DNA of 64,000 nt from Chrysemys picta bellii (lineage: Eukaryota > Chordata > Testudines > Emydidae): contig NC_088801.1 in assembly GCF_011386835.1 (NCBI RefSeq), forward strand, positions 558,001 to 622,000, given 5' to 3'. Positions 42,698 through 54,492 of this stretch are shown here, in pieces. The position numbers and the translations under genes are program-made. The notes beneath the pieces were generated by a model. It did not search any database and had not been told where the DNA came from. It worked only from the letters and a program-made list of their open reading frames with translations. The number at the start of each line of letters is the position of its first letter. The stretch's first letter is position 1.

Positions 42698-43254
42698 CAG
42701 GGATCTCAAACTCAAATGACGACAAGGGCCACATGAGAACTAGTACATTGGCCCGAGAGCTGCATTACTGACACCTCCCGGCGTGCCGCCCTCAGCCCCG
42801 CCCCCACTCCACCCCTTCCATGAGGCCCCGCCCATTCCCTGCCCCCATTCCAACCCCTTCCCCAAAATCCCCACCCCAACTCCGCCCCCTCCCTGCCCCC
42901 AGGGGGTACAAGAGGGGTGTGGGGTGTGGCAGGGGCTCAGGGCAGGGAGTTGGGGTGTGGGGTGCAGGAGAGGTGAGGGGTGCGGCAGGGGGTCAGGGTG
43001 CAGGAGGGGTGTGACAGGGGGCTCAGGGTAGTGGGGGGAGCTGTGCAGGGTGCAGCAGGGGTTTCAGGGCAGGGGGTCAGAGTGCAAGGTGCGGCATGGG
43101 GCTCAGGGCAGGCAGGGAGCCTGCCCTGCCCCCGCTGCGTGTCGGGCCCGAGCCGCTCTAGGTAAATGCGGGGGGGGCGTGAGGAGCTCGCGGGCCGCAG
43201 AAAATAACCCCGTGGGCCAGATGCGGCCCCCAGGCCGCGTGTTTGAGACTCCTA
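42698..43254. mobile_element. hAT-like MITE, 557 bp, GC-rich interior
   Basis: Starts cagggatctcaaactc and ends gtgtttgagactccta. The 8-bp duplication is atctagct/atctaact (42690-42697 and 43255-43262). The interior is G/C skewed with gggg-tg repeats at 42900-43170. Confidence 0.8.
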
Positions 43255-43554
43255 ATCTAACTCATCCCTGATAGATGTCTATCCAGCCTGCTCTTAAATA
43301 TCTCCAGAGATGGAGATTCCACAACCTCCCTAGGCAATTTATTCCAGTTTTTCACCACCCTGACCCAGGGCCATCCTTAGGCATACGCAGAATACGCGGC
43401 TGCATTGGGCACCATGTAATTTGGGGCACCAAATTTCATGATGCCTGTTGCAGGGCCGAATGATGGACGAAGCCGGGTGGAGTGGTAAGAAGTGATTTAT
43501 TCGGTTACAGCATCCAGACCACTCGTTCCCCTCCGCCTTGCGACCAACAAAGTG

Positions 43555-43870
43555 AGCCCCGCCACCCCCACCCCACCTTCTCCCATGCCCCCCTGCCCCA
43601 CCTCTTCCTGCCCCTGCTCCCCCACCCCCCCACCCCCACCCCACCTTCTCCCATGCCCCCCTGCCCCACCTCTTCCTGACCCTGCTCCTCCACCCCCCCA
43701 CCCCCACCCCACCTTCTCCCATGCCCCCCTGCCCCACCTCTTCCTGACCCTGCTCCGCCACCACCCCACCCCCACCCCACCCCTTCTCACATGCCCCCCT
43801 GCCCCACCGCTTCCTGCCCCTGCTCCACCACCACCCCACCCCCATTCCACCCCTTTCCCCAGGCCCCCTC
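43555..43870. repeat. C-rich minisatellite, about 62-bp unit
   Basis: About five copies of a unit containing ccccaccttctcccatgccc and cctgccccacctcttcctg. It produces spurious Pro- and Gly-rich frames on both strands. Confidence 0.9.
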
Positions 43871-44288
43871 CCCCGAGCAACGTGGCCCGCGGGATTAGCG
43901 GGGTACTGGAGCCGGCAGAAGGGGTCGGGCCCGCACTCACCGGCGGTGGAGGCAGGAAGCACTCTCTATGCCCTGATCTAAATTGTTGCTGACGACATTG
44001 AACAGAACCGGACCCAGAACCGATCCCTGCGGAACCCACTGGTTAATAACGACTCTCTGAAGACGGTTTTCCAGCCAGTTTTGCACCCACCTTAGAGTAG
44101 CCCCATCTAGGTTGTATTTCCCTAGTTTATTGATGAGAAGGTCATGTGAAACCGTATCAAATGCTTTACTTTAGATGTGCATTATTCTCACAACAGACTG
44201 GGATAGCTAATGTTCAAAGTTTCTGTGCCGAGCTAACGATGCTGCATGTTCCCCCTTCCGCAGTTTAAGTGATAACAGATCAAACATG

Positions 44289-45475
44289 TGTTACCCTCCT
44301 GCCTGTCAGAGTTGGCAGCAACAAGGGCCGGGTTCAGTATCTAGGGGTTCCGTTTCAATAACGCAATGCAAAACCGGCTCGAGCCCCCACCCAGTGACCT
44401 GGCACAATTACACAACACCCCCCGGGTGCCTCTAAGAGGCAATACTTCCCCTCTCGCAAGCACAGAGTCTGAGTGTAGCAATAGCCTTTTAATAAAGGAG
44501 GGAAACAATGCGGCATTATGTGGGTAAACACCACAAACAGGATTCATAACACAAACCATGAGCAAAAGACCCACCCCCAAGTAAGTTTGGCAGTGTCCTT
44601 TTCCCCTCGAGGTCTTAAATCCAGCAACCCAACAGTCACCCCACCCACAGTTTCTGTCCTTGGTCAGTGCAGCCCCCAGAGTTCAGAAGTTCATCTGCAG
44701 AGTTCACCTCCCAGCCTGGGTGGAAGTGGGGGGAGGTATGGGGGGGGGGCAGCTTACATGGTCCGCTGTTCGGATTGACGGATGATCGATCGCCAGACCT
44801 CTCCGCGGGGTTCAGCTGCAGTCTTCACCACCAGCTGCACCCCTGCCAGCTGCCCTGCTATCCGCTCCTCTCCACCCCGTGTGCCTCTTCGCTATCCACT
44901 CCCCTCCACTAACCATCCTCCTAGCTGCTCACAACTTGTTGTCAAGCTCCCCACTCTTAACACAGCTCTCAGGGATTCCAGCTCTTAGTAGGGGGCCCTC
45001 AATGCTGGCGTACTCAGAACCACTCGCCCAAAGCAGGTCTAAAGCTTAGATCTAGGAATCAGTGATTGCAGCACCTAACCTGACTCAAAATTAGCTTTAT
45101 GAGCACTATGGCACAAGAAGCCAAAATAGTGTTTGTGGCCAGAACCACTATCCCAGACATGCCCCTCATAGTGCTTTGGAACCCATGTCCCTTCACTAGC
45201 GAGTACTACTAAGTTGAGGTCGAGTCCCTCCTTCATAAAATGTCAAGTACAGTTCACATTACAATTCACACAACCGGGATAACAACCCTCCATTACTGCT
45301 GCCCCAATAACAAAGAGACTGGGGGTCCCACAGCAGCCAAAGTGACCATTTAGGCCAGCAGTCCATCATGCTAGGCAGGGTGGGTGGGCCCATGCAAATG
45401 AGATCAGCCCCTGAGGTCCTTTTCCACAGCTCACCACCACATGTCAGGGGAGAGCCCGTTCTGACTCTGCTTACA
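44289..45475 (-). mobile_element. LTR family B, near complete
   Basis: It runs from tgttaccc to gcttaca on the + strand (TGTAAGCAGAG... in element orientation). The intact right arm of the inverted repeat shows what was interrupted. Partial relatives lie at 23713-24465 and 53214-53870. No clean target duplication was found. Confidence 0.65.
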
Positions 45476-45540
45476 CTTGTAGAAAATACAGCAGCCGTCT
45501 GCCCAGCACCACGCAAGTGACTGCACATGTGCGTGCGAGA

Positions 45541-46456
45541 GGGTTTGACTCACGTGAGTGAGGAGACCTGCGATGTTCTCAGTTGTAGCTATCTGCCTTA
45601 TCTCTCTAGACGGCTGTTGAAGGGGAAGTTGCAGAGAGGCCTGGAGGATGGGGTTGCGGTGGGCTTGCTTTGGGGGTGGGGGGCTGGGTTTTTTGCATTT
45701 CAATGGTGGTAACGCTACGCCGGAGCGGTCTGGAGGGTCGCTCTGGCTTCACAGTCCTAACGCTACAGTAATTTGACTTGGCTGGAGACCACTCGCAGGG
45801 TTGCAACATCACTGAAATTGGCCCGGACGCCCTTCCATCCAGCCCAGCCCAGCCCAGCCCAGCCCAATGGTGCTGCGAACTGGTGCATGGGGCTCGTCCT
45901 GTCCAGCAGAGTGCAGGGACCCTGCAGAGAACTCAACTCCTGGCGCCACCCGCTGATGCCCTGTGGGTAAAGCAGAGGGGAGACTCCCCGGCCAATGGGG
46001 ATGGGGGGAAGAGCAGGGACCAGAAGGGGTCTCTGCCAGGGGAGGGGCAGGGACTGGAATTTGTCCCCCCAGGAAGTATTGGAATTGGCACCTCTGCTTT
46101 GGAGACAGGCTGCAGATTCCAATCTCAGTAGACACTGAGCAGGGGTGGCAGATATCATAGGCCAGGTCAGGCTAAGCCGCCCCCAATCCGGCCATGGCCT
46201 GGCCCATGCTCCACCCCGAGGTCCCACCGTAGCTCCCTCTCTCCCCTGAAGCCGGTCCGGACTCAGATCCAGAAATAAGTCTAGAGAGACGTAGTTAAAA
46301 GTTCTGATCTCTTCTCGGGGACCCCTGGAGCTGAACTCACCATGGGGTGGAGTGCTGGGCCTTAGGGCTGGTTCCAGAGGAGACAGTGGTGCTGCCCGAT
46401 GAAGTCATTAGAGGTGAAATTGCTAAGAACTGGGATAAGTGATGACACCTCCACCC
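45541..46456. other. Spacer of the inverted repeat, no gene
   Basis: Contains a (cagcc)n run at about 45840-45865 and a GC-rich stretch. The frames at 45763-46227 have no recognisable domain. Confidence 0.45.
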
Positions 46457-47850
46457 CGAGGCCCCACATGTGCAGTCGCTTGCGTGGTGCTGGGCAGACG
46501 GCGGCTGTATTTTCAACAGGTTTGATCTGTTATGGCTGAAACGGCGGAAGGGGGAACATGCAGCATCGTTACCTGGGCACAGAAACTTTGAACATTAGCT
46601 ACCCCAGTCTGTTGTGAGAACAATGCACTTCTTTAGTCCCACGTAAAAAACCCTGGCAGATTAAATTATTTTTCTGGCAACTCAGTAAAAAAAAACGGGC
46701 CAGGCTGGTCAAATACCAGTCAGGTGGGGACCCTCCTCTGGCCACAGTGGTGCTGACTCAGTACAGGACCACTGCTTAAATGCACTCAGGCCATGGCATC
46801 CCGGCCTAGGGAACTTTGAGCAAGTACAAAAACCAGGAAGGGGGGATGGGACCCCTCTTAGCCCTCCTTCCTCCACCAACAGAAACCACTGTCCCAGAGC
46901 GGTACAGCTTTTGGGACACAACTTTCACAGCAGATGCACCTCTGCAAGACCGCTAGCCCTGAATGGAAACTTTCCAGCATCAGAAACAGCTGCTGAACCT
47001 ATCTAGTAACTCTGGCAGCCCTGCTCCAGGGGACACTGAGACCTACTAACTAACCTGCCCAGGGGATTCAACTACAACCCACGTCCCCTCCCCACAATGC
47101 TTCCACGTGCCACTTGGTCAATCCCCGCTCCAGCCCCACTGCTGCCGCCCAGCTGGTAAGCACCCAGCTCCCCCAGGCCTGGCGGTGGCTTGGGAGCCAG
47201 AGATTCAGGTTTAAATGTGAACTATCGAGCTGTGCACCCAGCTGACCACCGTAACCGTGGGAACTGATTCCCATTTCCATCACTCTCTCCTTGTCTTTTG
47301 GTTTCAACTAGCCCGTGAGCTCTGTGGGGCAGGGACCGGGTCTCCCAGTGTCTGTGCAGCACCCGGCGCAGAGGAGCCCTGAGCCCAACTGGGGCCTCCG
47401 CAGATGCCACCACAGCACAAACAAATACACAATGGTTGTGTTATTTGCCAACTTGCACTTAAAGATTTGTTAGTTAATTATAAACCTACTGTCACTGGTT
47501 CCTGGTGCCATTAACAGACAAACAAACGTCGACCTCGCCCTGACTCCACCCCACCCAGGCAGACCCACCCTTTCAAATAAACCAGCTGATTTCTGGGCAG
47601 TGAGGTTTTACTTTTGGCCTCCCACAGCTGGCTAGTGCCCCACTGCGGCTGCTGCCACGTTCACAGCTGAATGACAGGAAATGCACGTTTTCAAAGCAAA
47701 AGGCTGAGCCCCAAGATTGCCAGCTCTCCCGATCTTATCTCCTAACTAACTTCAAGTCCCATCCATTGTCCAGCCAGGAAGAGGCAACAGGGGCCCTGAA
47801 AGTTAGTGGAAAGACTTTGAAACTGAGAAAAAAACTCAAGTCTTGGAAAT
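46457..47850. repeat. Right arm of large inverted repeat (segment X copy 3)
   Basis: Uninterrupted arm matching the left arm at 41400-45540 in reverse complement. Beyond about 47740 it continues to match segment X copy 1 (tccagccaggaagaggcaa, caagtcttggaaatctaag) and then meets a CR1 fragment. Confidence 0.85.
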
Positions 47851-47854
47851 CTAA

Positions 47855-47951
47855 GTCCAGTGGAAGGCAATGAAAAGGATCAGGGGGCCGGGGCACATGA
47901 CTTATGAGGAGAGGCTGAGGGAACTGGGCCTATTTAGTCTGCTGAAGAGAA
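47855..47951 (+). mobile_element. CR1 fragment, + strand
   Basis: Sense-strand RT tail (ggcaatgaaaaggatcaggg, acttatgaggagaggctgag). It resumes briefly after the SINE with aagagtgaggggtcatctat. Confidence 0.75.
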
Positions 47952-48157
47952 ATAATAAATAAATAAATAATGGAGATATCCCATCTCCTAGAACTGGAAG
48001 GGACCTTGAAAGGTCATTGAGTTTAGCCCCCTGCCTTCACTAGCAGGACCAAGTACTAATTTTGCCCCAGATCCCTAAGTGGCCCCCTTAAGGATTGAAC
48101 TCATAACCCTGGGTTTAGCAGGCCAATGTTCAAAGTACTGAGCTATCCCTGCCCCCC
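47952..48157 (-). mobile_element. tRNA-derived SINE (tortoise Pol III type)
   Basis: On the minus strand it opens ggggggcagggatagctcag (A-box region), followed by ggttatgagttcaatcc (B box). The 3' tail agrees with the CR1 end (ccttccagttctagg) and terminates in an attattt-type repeat. It is flanked by aagagaa on both sides. Polymerase III promoter plus CR1-like tail is the known design of the cryptodiran turtle SINE, mobilised by CR1 enzymes. Confidence 0.88.
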
Positions 48158-48247
48158 AAAGAGAAGAGTGAGGGGTCATCTATGAGGTGAGCAGCAGTGT
48201 GGGCAGCTCCCGCCGGCCTGTGTGTGGGGGTGGAGGGAGGAGGCACA

Positions 48248-48585
48248 GACAGACAGACGCACACAGCCATGCAGCCCCCAGGGGATGGACAGAGAGATAC
48301 CAACAGCCATGCGGTCCCTGGAGGACGGACAGATAGACGCACATGGCCATGCAGTCCCTGGGGGATGGACAGACAGATAACAGGAATAGGGTTCCTGGGG
48401 GACGGACAGACAGAAGCATGTGGCCATGCGGTCCGAGAGGGACGCATAGACAGATGCACATGGCCATGTGGACCCTGGGGGATGGACAGACAGACACATG
48501 CGGCCCCTGGGGGATGGACAGACAGAAGCATGTGGCCATGCGGTCCAAGGGGGATGGACAGACAGACACACACAACCCTGGAGCC
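48248..48585. repeat. Minisatellite, about 55-60 bp unit
   Basis: Six or so units built from catgcggtccctgggggatg and gacagacagaagcatgtggc, with variable length. On the minus strand this reads as CLSIPQGPHGH-like repeats with no real protein behind them. Confidence 0.9.
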
Positions 48586-49313
48586 TGTGAGGGGCGAGGT
48601 CCTGGGGGAGGGGCGCAGTCACCCCATTGTTCTGCTGAATGTCAGAGATGCGAGTCCCCGTTTTATAAATGTACAAACTGCTCCGTAATAAAGAGGCACA
48701 AGTAGACCCCGAGCCGGGCGCGCCGCGTGGTGTCCTGCCACGGAGCTGGGCTGGCCGCGAGGGCAGCGCCCCGATGGCACCGGGGGGTGATCCAGGTGCC
48801 CGTAGAGCGTGGGGCGAGGGGGAGACCAATGCCCCAGCGCCCATCAGGGCCCTGCCCCATGTGCAGGCTGCCTGCTGCTGCAGCCGCTCCCACCCAGAGC
48901 CAGCAGCTCCCTGCCCGTTCCCCGCCCCACGCTCCACCCTAGGGCAGCCGGCTCCAGCTGTGTGGGAGAGAGCGCCCCCCCCCCCCGCATTGGGAAAGTG
49001 GCCCCTGCCCAGCCTGGGATGTGTGAGAGGGTGTCAGGCTCCTGGGGGGTGCCCAGGGGACCCCACGCTGCCAAACCAGGTTTGCCTGGACAAAGGAATG
49101 GGACGGGGGAGGCTGCCAGGGCCCCTCCTTGTGCTGAGCTCAGTGGGGGCCCCGAGTGTGTGCAGGGAGGAGTGACCCCCATTGCCCTTCCGCCATGTGA
49201 ACACGCTGCCGTCACACACACATACACACACCCCACACACACGGCTATGAGGAGGGGAAGCACCGACACCCCTAATCACAATTCTGCCCCCCACACACAC
49301 GCACACACAGGAG
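48586..49313. other. No recognisable gene; CA microsatellites
   Basis: Short (ca)n runs at about 49213-49241 and 49293-49308. The frames at 48669-49408 are not supported by homology. Confidence 0.45.
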
Positions 49314-50924
49314 CAGGGCCGGCCCACAACATTTTGGCACCTGAGGCGGGGAGCTCAAATGACGCCCCCATGTCCCCTCGCTCGGGCCAAAACTTTGAAA
49401 GATGTTAATTCTGCCTTCTTCCTGTTCTACTCCTCTCATGGTACTGCTCTGCTACCTATCCCAATAAAGGAGAACTAACAACTTAAAATGCCTTGTTCAA
49501 AAATTGTAAGTAACTCTTAACTTTCAAACGCCTGAACAGCAAATGTAACTTGTCTTGTCTGCATAGTAAACACTGGCATTTTTATCTGTTTGAATAATCA
49601 AAGTGGTGCTTTCCTGGCCTTCTTGGTCGCAAAGATTTGAACTGCTTCCTGCTGAAGGTCCACAGTCTGGGCCAGCTCATGCTCTACTGAGATGGTTTCA
49701 AGGCCGACCAGCCTCTCCTGTGTCATTGTGGAGCGTAGATGTGTTTTTATTAACTTCAGCTTGGAGAAGCTGCGTTCTTCACTGGCAACTGTTACAGGAA
49801 GTGTTAGAAGTATGCGCAGAGCAACAAAAGCATTTGGAAAGAGGGTGGTCATCTTATTTGTGCACATATATTCCAGAACAGCCTTTGGAGTTGATCCTGC
49901 TGAAATGTGTCTTGAAAGGGCTTTCAGTTCATCCCCTAAATCACTCGCATCAATATCGCGCATGTCATCATGTGTCAACACTGTCTCTAGTGCCCTGCAT
50001 TGCTGGTGTAGGTCTTCTTCGGGTATAGTGAGGAGTTTTGGAATATCATACAACATCCCAAATATATTACGGTGTTCCTTGAGCTGCATGAAACGTTCTT
50101 CAACTGACTGTGTTGCACAGTCTAGCACCTGGTTAAAGAATTCAATTTTGAATTGTTGTTTGGGGTCTCTTATGAGATTATCCCGTGCCTTGTAATTAAA
50201 AGGTCTTCTTCTTTGGTGACTCTTGTATTCTTGAATGGGTGGAAAATCGCTTCAGTGTGAAGTTCCTCTGCCAGCTTCTGTGCACTCTTCAGAATGTTTT
50301 GAAATCCCTCATCTGACCGGTAAGACTGTAGGTATGACTTCGCTATGTCTAGTTGTTCCATTGTTCCAGATATATCAAGGTCAACACCTTGGAGTCTCTT
50401 GCTTACAACATTTATTTCAAACAGTATGTCATGCCACAACACTAAGCCACACAGAAGTTTGAAGTTATGTATGTGTCTGGTGATTCCATTTCCCTCTGCC
50501 ACTGTTCTCCCACGAACAGTTCCTGTCATAGCATTATCCTCCATAATGGCAACTATGGCATCATCTATCTTCCCAATTTGGTGTTTGATCGGTTTTATCA
50601 CCTCTACTCGACTTTCCCATCATGTGGCACTCAGTGGTTTCAGTGTCAGATGTTCCCAGATGTTGCTTCAAAATTTGCCATTGATGAGTTGATGCAGAGA
50701 AAAATACAGAGATGCTTTGACTTACATTAAAAAAACCAGCAGCCTCACTAGCAGCTGATGCTGCATCACTGACCACCAAGCTCAGTGAATGAGAACTGCA
50801 TGGGACAATAAAAGCTCCAGGGTTTAACTCTCAGATCCGTGTCTGCACTCCTCTGTTCTTTCCTCTCATGTTGGCACCATTATCATAGCCCTGACCTCTC
50901 ATGTCAGCTATCGCAACTCCCATT
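49314..50924 (-). pseudogene. hAT transposase relic, ZMYM1-like
   Basis: The 3' terminus cagggccggccc at 49314 is the hAT-type end shared with local MITEs. Minus-strand frames encode MRGQGYDNGANMRG (about 50850-50910), HSLSLVVSDAASAASEAAGFF (about 50735-50800), a middle helical region (50170-50601), and the C-terminal dimerisation domain (49598-49900, RILLTLPVTVASEERSFSKLK). Transposase would cut and paste elements with 8-bp duplications. At least two frameshifts and a stop break it. The N terminus is lost at 50924, where an LTR begins. Confidence 0.85.
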
Positions 50925-51507
50925 GTGACGGTGCCCCCCATAAGGCTTTATGGAATATGTTTTATGCTACGTATGCCATGTAACATATCTCTGTAAAGGT
51001 TCTGATCTACTGAATCTATTCCTCCTATTTGAATGCATGTACCATTTTCATATTCGAAGTTATGAATATTGGCTGTGTACTGGCTTGATTTTAACTAGCC
51101 TAGTAGAGCATTTGGTCAGCTTCCTGAGAAAAGTGCACATTAAGTGCCCAATCAAAAACCACTTAAGCCAACAATGCACTTGAAGATGCCAGTTCACATC
51201 GGAGCCTTCCCTGGAATGTGGCTTGGCTGGTAGAAACTGAGCCATGCCCCCCACTGCCCCCCAACCCCCTGACCTGAGCCCCTCCTGCATTCTGCACTCC
51301 CTCCCTGTGACTTTATGAGTGTAATATCATATCTCATTGGAAGGTGACAGGGCCAGAAAGAGTTAATTAACTGACCTGACCCATGGCCGAACTTTAAAGA
51401 CTGGTTAGGAAGATCTTTAAATAAATAGAGCTTTGAAATGCAGCCTGCATTGTTAGAGGTAGAAGGGTAGGTGTTTGCTCAGGTCTTGTGATGTAAGCAA
51501 ACAAGTC
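50925..51507 (+). mobile_element. LTR fragment related to the 25352 LTR
   Basis: Starts tgtgacggtgccccccataa; together with ggctttatggaatatg it matches the start (element orientation) of the LTR at 25352-26543. It extends to the N gap. The 3' end was not found. Confidence 0.65.
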
Positions 51508-51517
51508 NNNNNNNNNN
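51508..51517. other. Assembly gap of ten N
   Basis: Ten unresolved bases. The true size of missing sequence is unknown, and repeats on either side may be wrongly joined. Confidence 0.99.
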
Positions 51518-52800
51518 CACTGTTAAGTTACTAGATCCCCTCCGAGTAAGAGTCACCAGGCTACAGCAGGCAGCTGGAGCTGCAGGAAGGGTCAGGACAG
51601 GGAGAGGAAAGCCGGAGGGATGGACACTAAGGGCTGGTCTGCACTGGCAACGCTAAAGCAGTTTCACCGCAAACAGAAAACCAGCTCCACGAGAGGAGGA
51701 CAGCTCTTATCGCGGCTGCTTTTGCGGTGATGTGCAAGTGAAGACACGTTCTTCTGTTTACAGGGCGTTTAGCCTCTGCAGCATCTCCCACAGTGCCTGG
51801 GTGACCACTCTGGCCAGCAGCTCTGAGGCCAGGCAAACAGACATCCACCCTCCCCTGTAAAGCCCCGGGAACTTTGAAACTCGGAGCAAAGGATCCCCTG
51901 CTTGGAGCAATGCTGAGCTCCTGGGCTGATCAGTGTCTGGGGAGAGGGGGCCCTGCAGGGACCAGGGTGCCTTGATCACCCTCCCCCCTTCCCACAAAAC
52001 CTGTCGTCAAACTGGAGCGAGCTGCACTGTGGGACAGCTGCCCTAGAGCGCTGCTCTCATCCCCGATGGAAACACTCTCTGATGCCTGAGGAAGTAAGTG
52101 AGTACACAAACCAGCGCTTCACTTTCACCGGTTCACTATCACTGGTGAAACTGACAGTGCAAAAACCCTGCAAAGTGTAGCCATAGCTTGTGTTAACTGT
52201 CCCTTCGCACCCTTGACGAGGGCTGCAGGAAAAGCCTCCACCCATGAGCTTGAGTTCTGGAGGAAGGAAATAAAAACAGCTGACAAGAAAATGTTTCCTC
52301 TCTTCTGCCCTTTGGAGGCTCCCAGGGCGGAGCTACCAAACTGAAGCAGAGATCCCCGGGGTCAGCCCCGAGGGGGAGTGTGGAAGTAGCCCGGGGGCAG
52401 CCGACCCCAGTCTGGCTGCAGCACTGCCAGAGCTGATGTCAGTGTGTTGCTGCCAGGATCTGACAGCAGCGAGTTTCCGTCACTGCTAGGGCCCCGGGCT
52501 AGGACGCAGTGGAGTGGGAGGGCCTGCGTCCCCCCTGGGGTTCCCCCTTTCCCAGGCCTGAAGAGGCTGGGACTTCTTGTTTGGGCTAAATATTCCTGTG
52601 TGTTGCTCAGCCCGACTGAGGGCTTGAGCCCTGACATAACATTGGTGCCCAGCCTGCCGCCAGGGCCGGGCTTCCTGTGTCTTCCAGAACCACAAGGGCT
52701 GCTGAGGGAGACCCTGCGGCCGGACGAAGTACCGCAGCCCCAGTGGTGTAGTGAGCTAGTGTGGCTCCTTGCCGCCCGGAGAGGGTCGAGCCCCGGCAAA
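51518..52800. other. No gene; one MITE-like stretch
   Basis: At about 51630-51790 a segment beginning agggctggtctgcactggca looks like the left end of a short DNA transposon. A possible right end (agtgtagccatagct) is near 52180. Frames at 52362-52839 on both strands are unsupported. Confidence 0.4.
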
Positions 52801-52809
52801 CCCTTGTAC

Positions 52810-53213
52810 ACCCCCTCACTCTTCTCTTCTGCGGACTAAACAATCCAGTTCCCCTCAGCCTCTCCCCAAAAGTCATGTGCCCCAGCCCCCTAATCATTTT
52901 CGTTACCCTCCGCTGGACTCTCTCCAATTTGTTCACATCCTTTCTGTAGTCGGGGACCCAAAACTGGACGTAGTAATCCAGGTGTGGCCTCACCAGTGCC
53001 GATTAGAGGGGAATAATTACTTCCCTCCATCTGCTGGCAATGCCCCTACTAATACAGCCCAATATGCCATTGGCCTTCTTGGCAACGAGGGCACACTCCT
53101 GACTCATATCCAGCTTCTCGTCCACTATAACCCCCAGGTCCTTTTCTGCAGAACTGCTGCTTAGCCAGTGGGTCCCAGACCTGTAGCGGTGCATGGGATT
53201 CTTCTGTCCTAAG
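52810..53213 (-). mobile_element. CR1 fragment (RT C-terminal region)
   Basis: Minus-strand frames give [20 protein letters not shown] and [20 protein letters not shown], similar to CR1 copy 1. It is cut at 53213 by an LTR start. Confidence 0.85.
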
Positions 53214-53870
53214 TGTAAGCAGAGTCAGGATGAGCTCTACCCTGACATCTGGTGGTGAATTATGGCAAGTGTGGAAAAGAACTCCAGGGGCTGATCTTGT
53301 TTGCATAGGCAGACCCCACCCGCCTGGCACAAGACAACAGCAACTGATAGTGGTTACTTTGGCTGGGGTGGATCCCCAATTTCTCTGTTATTGGGGCAGG
53401 AGGAATAAAGAGTTGTTACCCCTGATTATGTGAATCAAGGATAGTGAAACTGTTTTATGACAGAGGATCTCACCATCACCCAAGTTAGCACTCGCTAGAC
53501 AAGGGACATGGGTTCCAAAACCCAGTGAATTGAAAGATGGGGATGTGTATTTGTACCTGATAGTATGTGTGCCCCCTTCCTCCCTCCCTTTGAGTGCCTG
53601 AAACACCAGTTGTACCACCTCCTCTCTCCACCGTTGAATGTCAGAGCTAACTTTGATTCCTTCAGGAGTCTAGTTACAGGCTGCTGAGCTGAATTCACTT
53701 TAGGCCAATGGTGCACTAGCACTGGGGCTCCCCTACTACGAGCTGAAATCACAAAAGAGCTAAAGTTACTAAGACTGAGATCACTGAGTGCTGTGTTAAC
53801 TAGTGGGGGAGCCTGAAGCTATATTGCTAAGTGGCTGGAGAAGCAGTGAGTGGTGCGGAGGCTTGAGTGG
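53214..53870 (+). mobile_element. LTR family B, 5' part
   Basis: Begins tgtaagcagagtcaggatga inside the CR1 fragment, opposite in orientation to 44289-45475 and sharing many blocks with it (actcgctag.caagggacat). The right end is not defined. Confidence 0.65.
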
Positions 53871-54082
53871 CTCACAGGTCAGGGAGCGGAGACATTTGTG
53901 GGGATGGCTGGAGTGGCTCGTAGAGCAGAGCAGTTTGTGGGACGGCAGGAAGTGGACTGGCTCGTGGTGAAGGCTGCGGTGGAACTCACGGAGAGGCGGC
54001 CGGTCGGCCTCGGATCACATAAGGTGCCCCTTAACACCCTGCGTGCCCCCCCTTTTACTCTGGGGCTGCACTGACCAGGGGA

Positions 54083-54137
54083 CAACAAGGAGTCTGGTGG
54101 CACCTTAAAGACTAACAGATTTATTTGGGCATAAGCT
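54083..54137 (-). mobile_element. Palindromic-family short retroposon, truncated
   Basis: Contains acaaggagtctggtggcacc, ttaaagactaacagatttat and gggcataagct. Only part of one arm is present. Confidence 0.75.
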
Positions 54138-54492
54138 GATGTGGTTGGGTCCTCTGATGGTGTCGCCAGAGTAGATATGGGGACAGAGTAGGCAACGAGG
54201 TTTGCTACAGGGATTGGTTCCTGGGTTGGTCCTGGAGGACACAAGAATTGCAGCATCTGCACTCGCATTGCAGTGACCTACGTAGGTGGCCGTGGCTTTT
54301 CGCCGTTCGGGACGTAGTGTTACTGCAGCTCTGAAACCGGGAGTTCATGTCAGTGGGAGGCAAATGTTAGTGTCGATAAATGCGTAACGAGGTTGATGCA
54401 AGTTTTTTGTTTTTCATAGATTCAAGGGCTGGAAGGGACCTCAAGGGGTCATCGAGTCCAGTCCCTGCCCTCATGGCAGGACCAAATACTGT

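Larger units (their letters stand above)
42609..44172 (-). mobile_element. CR1 insertion, itself interrupted
   Basis: The CR1 3' tail at 42609-42697 continues after a MITE at 43263-43372. RT sequence follows at about 43970-44172 (motif region of the FADD box in complement). Between the two lie a second repeat (from agggccatccttaggcatac) and a C-rich minisatellite. The intact right arm at about 46630 shows the pre-insertion sequence. Confidence 0.75.
41170..45540. repeat. Left arm of large inverted repeat (segment X copy 2)
   Basis: With insertions removed, this arm is the reverse complement of 46457-47740. The match is good enough for the same 63-codon and 79-codon frames to appear on opposite strands (41738-41929 against 47222-47413; 41844-42083 against 47068-47307). 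Insertions into this arm are a short retroposon (42197-42328), a CR1 complex (42609-44172) and an LTR (44289-45475). The arm resumes at 45476 with gtagaaaatacagcagccgt. Confidence 0.85.

Noticed and set aside
43339..44039. Glycine-rich minus-strand frames of about 180-207 codons
   Set aside because: They are translations of the 62-bp minisatellite and flanking repeat DNA.
48586..48700. AATAAA at about 48689 as the 3' end of a gene
   Set aside because: No coding sequence or splice structure upstream; a single hexamer is not enough.
48130..48937. Repetitive Cys/Ser/Pro-rich proteins on the minus strand
   Set aside because: Direct product of the minisatellite at 48248-48585; the frames also run through a SINE edge.
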